The notes under the pieces are model-generated. The model worked only from the letters and a program-made list of their open reading frames with translations. It was not told the origin of the DNA and made no database searches. Below are positions 6,724-7,608 of a DNA stretch of 7,608 nt, piece after piece. Position 1 is the stretch's first letter; every line of letters starts with the position of its first letter. This DNA is from Planctomycetaceae bacterium (GTDB taxonomy: Bacteria > Planctomycetota > Planctomycetia > Planctomycetales > Planctomycetaceae), in assembly GCA_029259875.1 (NCBI GenBank), contig JAJDEK010000142.1, positions 1-7,608 of the forward strand, read 5' to 3'. The translations under genes were made by a program, and so were the position numbers.

Positions 6724-6753
6724 TTTTGCATCGATTCTGCATGTCATGCAAAA
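6724..6753. repeat. Cluster of TGCAT inverted repeats in the divergent region
   Basis: TTTTGCAT (6724-6731) and ATGCAAAA (6746-6753) are perfect inverted 8-bp arms around 14 bp. Inside, TGCAT (6738-6742) and ATGCA (6746-6750) form a second inverted pair around 3 bp. Three TGCAT-type half-sites therefore lie within 30 bp, upstream of both promoter candidates, consistent with a shared regulator site. Confidence 0.4.
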
Positions 6754-6786
6754 ATAGGTGGAATAGTGGAATGAATGCGAAACGTG

Positions 6787-6801
6787 CTTGATTCCGTCAA
6801 G
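6787..6801. repeat. CTTGA-N5-TCAAG inverted repeat upstream of the plus promoter
   Basis: CTTGA (6787-6791) and TCAAG (6797-6801) are inverted around 5 bp, and a third CTTGA (6815-6819) overlaps the -35 box at 6816. The spacing places the repeat just upstream of the -35 element, where an activator could bind. The arms are short, so chance is a real alternative. Confidence 0.25.
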
Positions 6802-6815
6802 ATCTTTCTACGCGC

Positions 6816-6846
6816 TTGACATTATTGATGCGTATACTGTTATAAT
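6816..6846 (+). promoter_or_regulatory. Sigma-70-type promoter of the tandem-cytochrome gene
   Basis: TTGACA (6816-6821) and TATAAT (6841-6846) match both consensus hexamers perfectly, with a 19-bp spacer that is slightly longer than the preferred 17. Transcription would start near 6853, about 44 nt before the ATG at 6897. It points at the only plus-strand gene nearby. Confidence 0.65.
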
Positions 6847-6896
6847 GAGACGTCTTCCACAAACCTCCTTCCTTCATAGACGAGAAACATTCTGTA

Positions 6897-7608
6897 ATGG
6901 TCGTTTCCCGGCGCATCTTATTTTGTTTGCTAGTCAACTGTCTGATATTCTTGCTCACCAGACCTTTCAATGTCTACTCGGCAGAGACACCCTCAGAATC
7001 TGGTCGGCCGTCAAGTATCATTTATGAAGTTGACATCCAACCAATTTTCCAAACGCATTGTGTAAAGTGCCACAACAAGAAAAGTCGGAAAGCGGAATTC
7101 GATCTGACTTCTCCCGCAAGTTTGCTGAAGGGAGGCGAATCTGGACCTGGTTTGGTGAAGGGAAAACCAGAAGAAAGCCTGTTTTTTGAATACCTGCATG
7201 AGGGCCAGATGCCACCGGAAGGTTCAAAGCCGTTATCAAAACAAGAACTCGCAAAGATCCATGAGTGGATTCTCTCGGGACTAAAATTTCAGAAAAACCC
7301 TGAAACTCATTCGCCTGCCCCTCTTACTCAGCATGATGTTTTGCCGATTCTGTACCGCCGCTGTGTCATGTGTCACGGCCCAGAGTATCAGGAAGGAGGG
7401 CTCGACGTCCGCACAAAAACAAAGATGCTCGCGGGAGGGAAGGCAGGTCCCGCGGTCATCGCAGGCAAACCAGATGAAAGTTTGCTGGTGAAGTACATCG
7501 TTGAAAAGACCTGTCCACCGAAAGAGGAAATCAGTCGAGCGGGTATCGAGCCGATGACGGTCGAAGAACTGGCTACAATCAATAAGTGGATTCTCCAGGG
7601 ACTTTCAG
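6897..7608 (+). CDS. Exported protein with tandem PSCyt1 cytochrome domains (3' partial)
   Basis: The frame stays open from the ATG at 6897 to the right edge, giving 237 residues of a longer protein. A Sec signal peptide comes first: MVVSRR, a hydrophobic ILFCLLVNCLIFLL and a probable cut after YSA (residue 29). Two Planctomycete-type cytochrome C domains (PF07635-like) follow. Domain 1 (about 43-130) has CVKCH (residues 55-59), ESGPGLVKGKPEESL and QMPPEG, with Met105 a likely second haem-iron ligand. Domain 2 (about 146-236) has CVMCH (156-160), KAGPAVIAGKPDESL and TCPPKE, with Cys206 where the Met would be. In planctomycetes such domains usually head large proteins carrying DUF1549 and DUF1553; those regions would lie beyond the window. 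A consensus promoter lies 50 bp upstream, whereas the Shine-Dalgarno is weak (GAG/GAGAAA only). A periplasmic redox role is inferred; the substrate is unknown. Confidence 0.9.
   Translation, partial: MVVSRRILFCLLVNCLIFLLTRPFNVYSAETPSESGRPSSIIYEVDIQPIFQTHCVKCHNKKSRKAEFDLTSPASLLKGGESGPGLVKGKPEESLFFEYLHEGQMPPEGSKPLSKQELAKIHEWILSGLKFQKNPETHSPAPLTQHDVLPILYRRCVMCHGPEYQEGGLDVRTKTKMLAGGKAGPAVIAGKPDESLLVKYIVEKTCPPKEEISRAGIEPMTVEELATINKWILQGLS

Larger units (their letters stand above)
6609..6896. other. Divergent intergenic control region
   Basis: These 288 bp separate the propeller-like gene (minus) from the tandem-cytochrome gene (plus). They hold a promoter candidate on each strand (minus at 6673-6701, plus at 6816-6846), a 12-bp palindrome at 6684-6695, the TGCAT cluster at 6724-6753 and the CTTGA repeat at 6787-6801. 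No convincing short gene was seen in it. Confidence 0.7.

Noticed and set aside
6788..7027. 79-residue plus-strand frame starting in the divergent region
   Set aside because: It begins with TTG upstream of the promoter candidate and overlaps the signal peptide of the cytochrome gene in another frame; no ribosome binding site.

Overview
The window looks like chromosomal DNA of a planctomycete, probably a Planctomycetales/Gimesia-like bacterium of middling GC (judged by eye). The reasons are the gene families and their export signals: an iduronate-2-sulfatase-like sulfatase, a Tat-exported amidohydrolase, a Tat-exported DUF1501 protein, a secreted protein with SbsA/Big_5-type Ig-like domains, a secreted beta-propeller-like protein, and a Sec-exported protein with two Planctomycete-type cytochrome C (PSCyt1) domains. 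This mix is characteristic of planctomycetes. The genus is an inference.

Layout. Positions 2-1207 (+) hold the 3' part of a sulfatase gene whose start lies left of the window. A 90-bp gap leads to a Tat-type metal-dependent amidohydrolase (1298-2254, +), whose stop codon lies inside a predicted hairpin. An AT-rich, gene-free stretch of 305 bp (2255-2559) carries a possible extended -10 promoter and an operator-like inverted repeat. It precedes a DUF1501 gene with a strong ribosome binding site (2560-3969, +). Two minus-strand genes follow: the Big_5-like protein (4039-5262) and, upstream of it in the direction of transcription, the propeller-like protein (5451-6608). The 188 bp between them contain terminator- or attenuator-like hairpins. 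A 288-bp divergent control region (6609-6896) separates them from a plus-strand gene (6897 to beyond 7608) encoding tandem haem-binding PSCyt1 domains.

How the parts may fit. All five genes whose 5' end is visible encode an N-terminal export signal, two Tat and three Sec, so the locus works outside the cytoplasm. In planctomycetes, DUF1501 proteins are commonly encoded beside PSCyt1/DUF1549/DUF1553 proteins. Here the DUF1501 gene and the tandem-cytochrome gene flank the two minus-strand genes, so these four may form one extracytoplasmic module. The sulfatase and amidohydrolase look like a separate two-gene unit, plausibly for sulfated polysaccharide or related substrates. No mobile element, CRISPR array, tRNA or rRNA was seen. 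The most notable features are the divergent control region, with a good promoter candidate on each strand and several inverted repeats, and the second cytochrome domain, where a Cys sits in place of the Met in the MPP motif.
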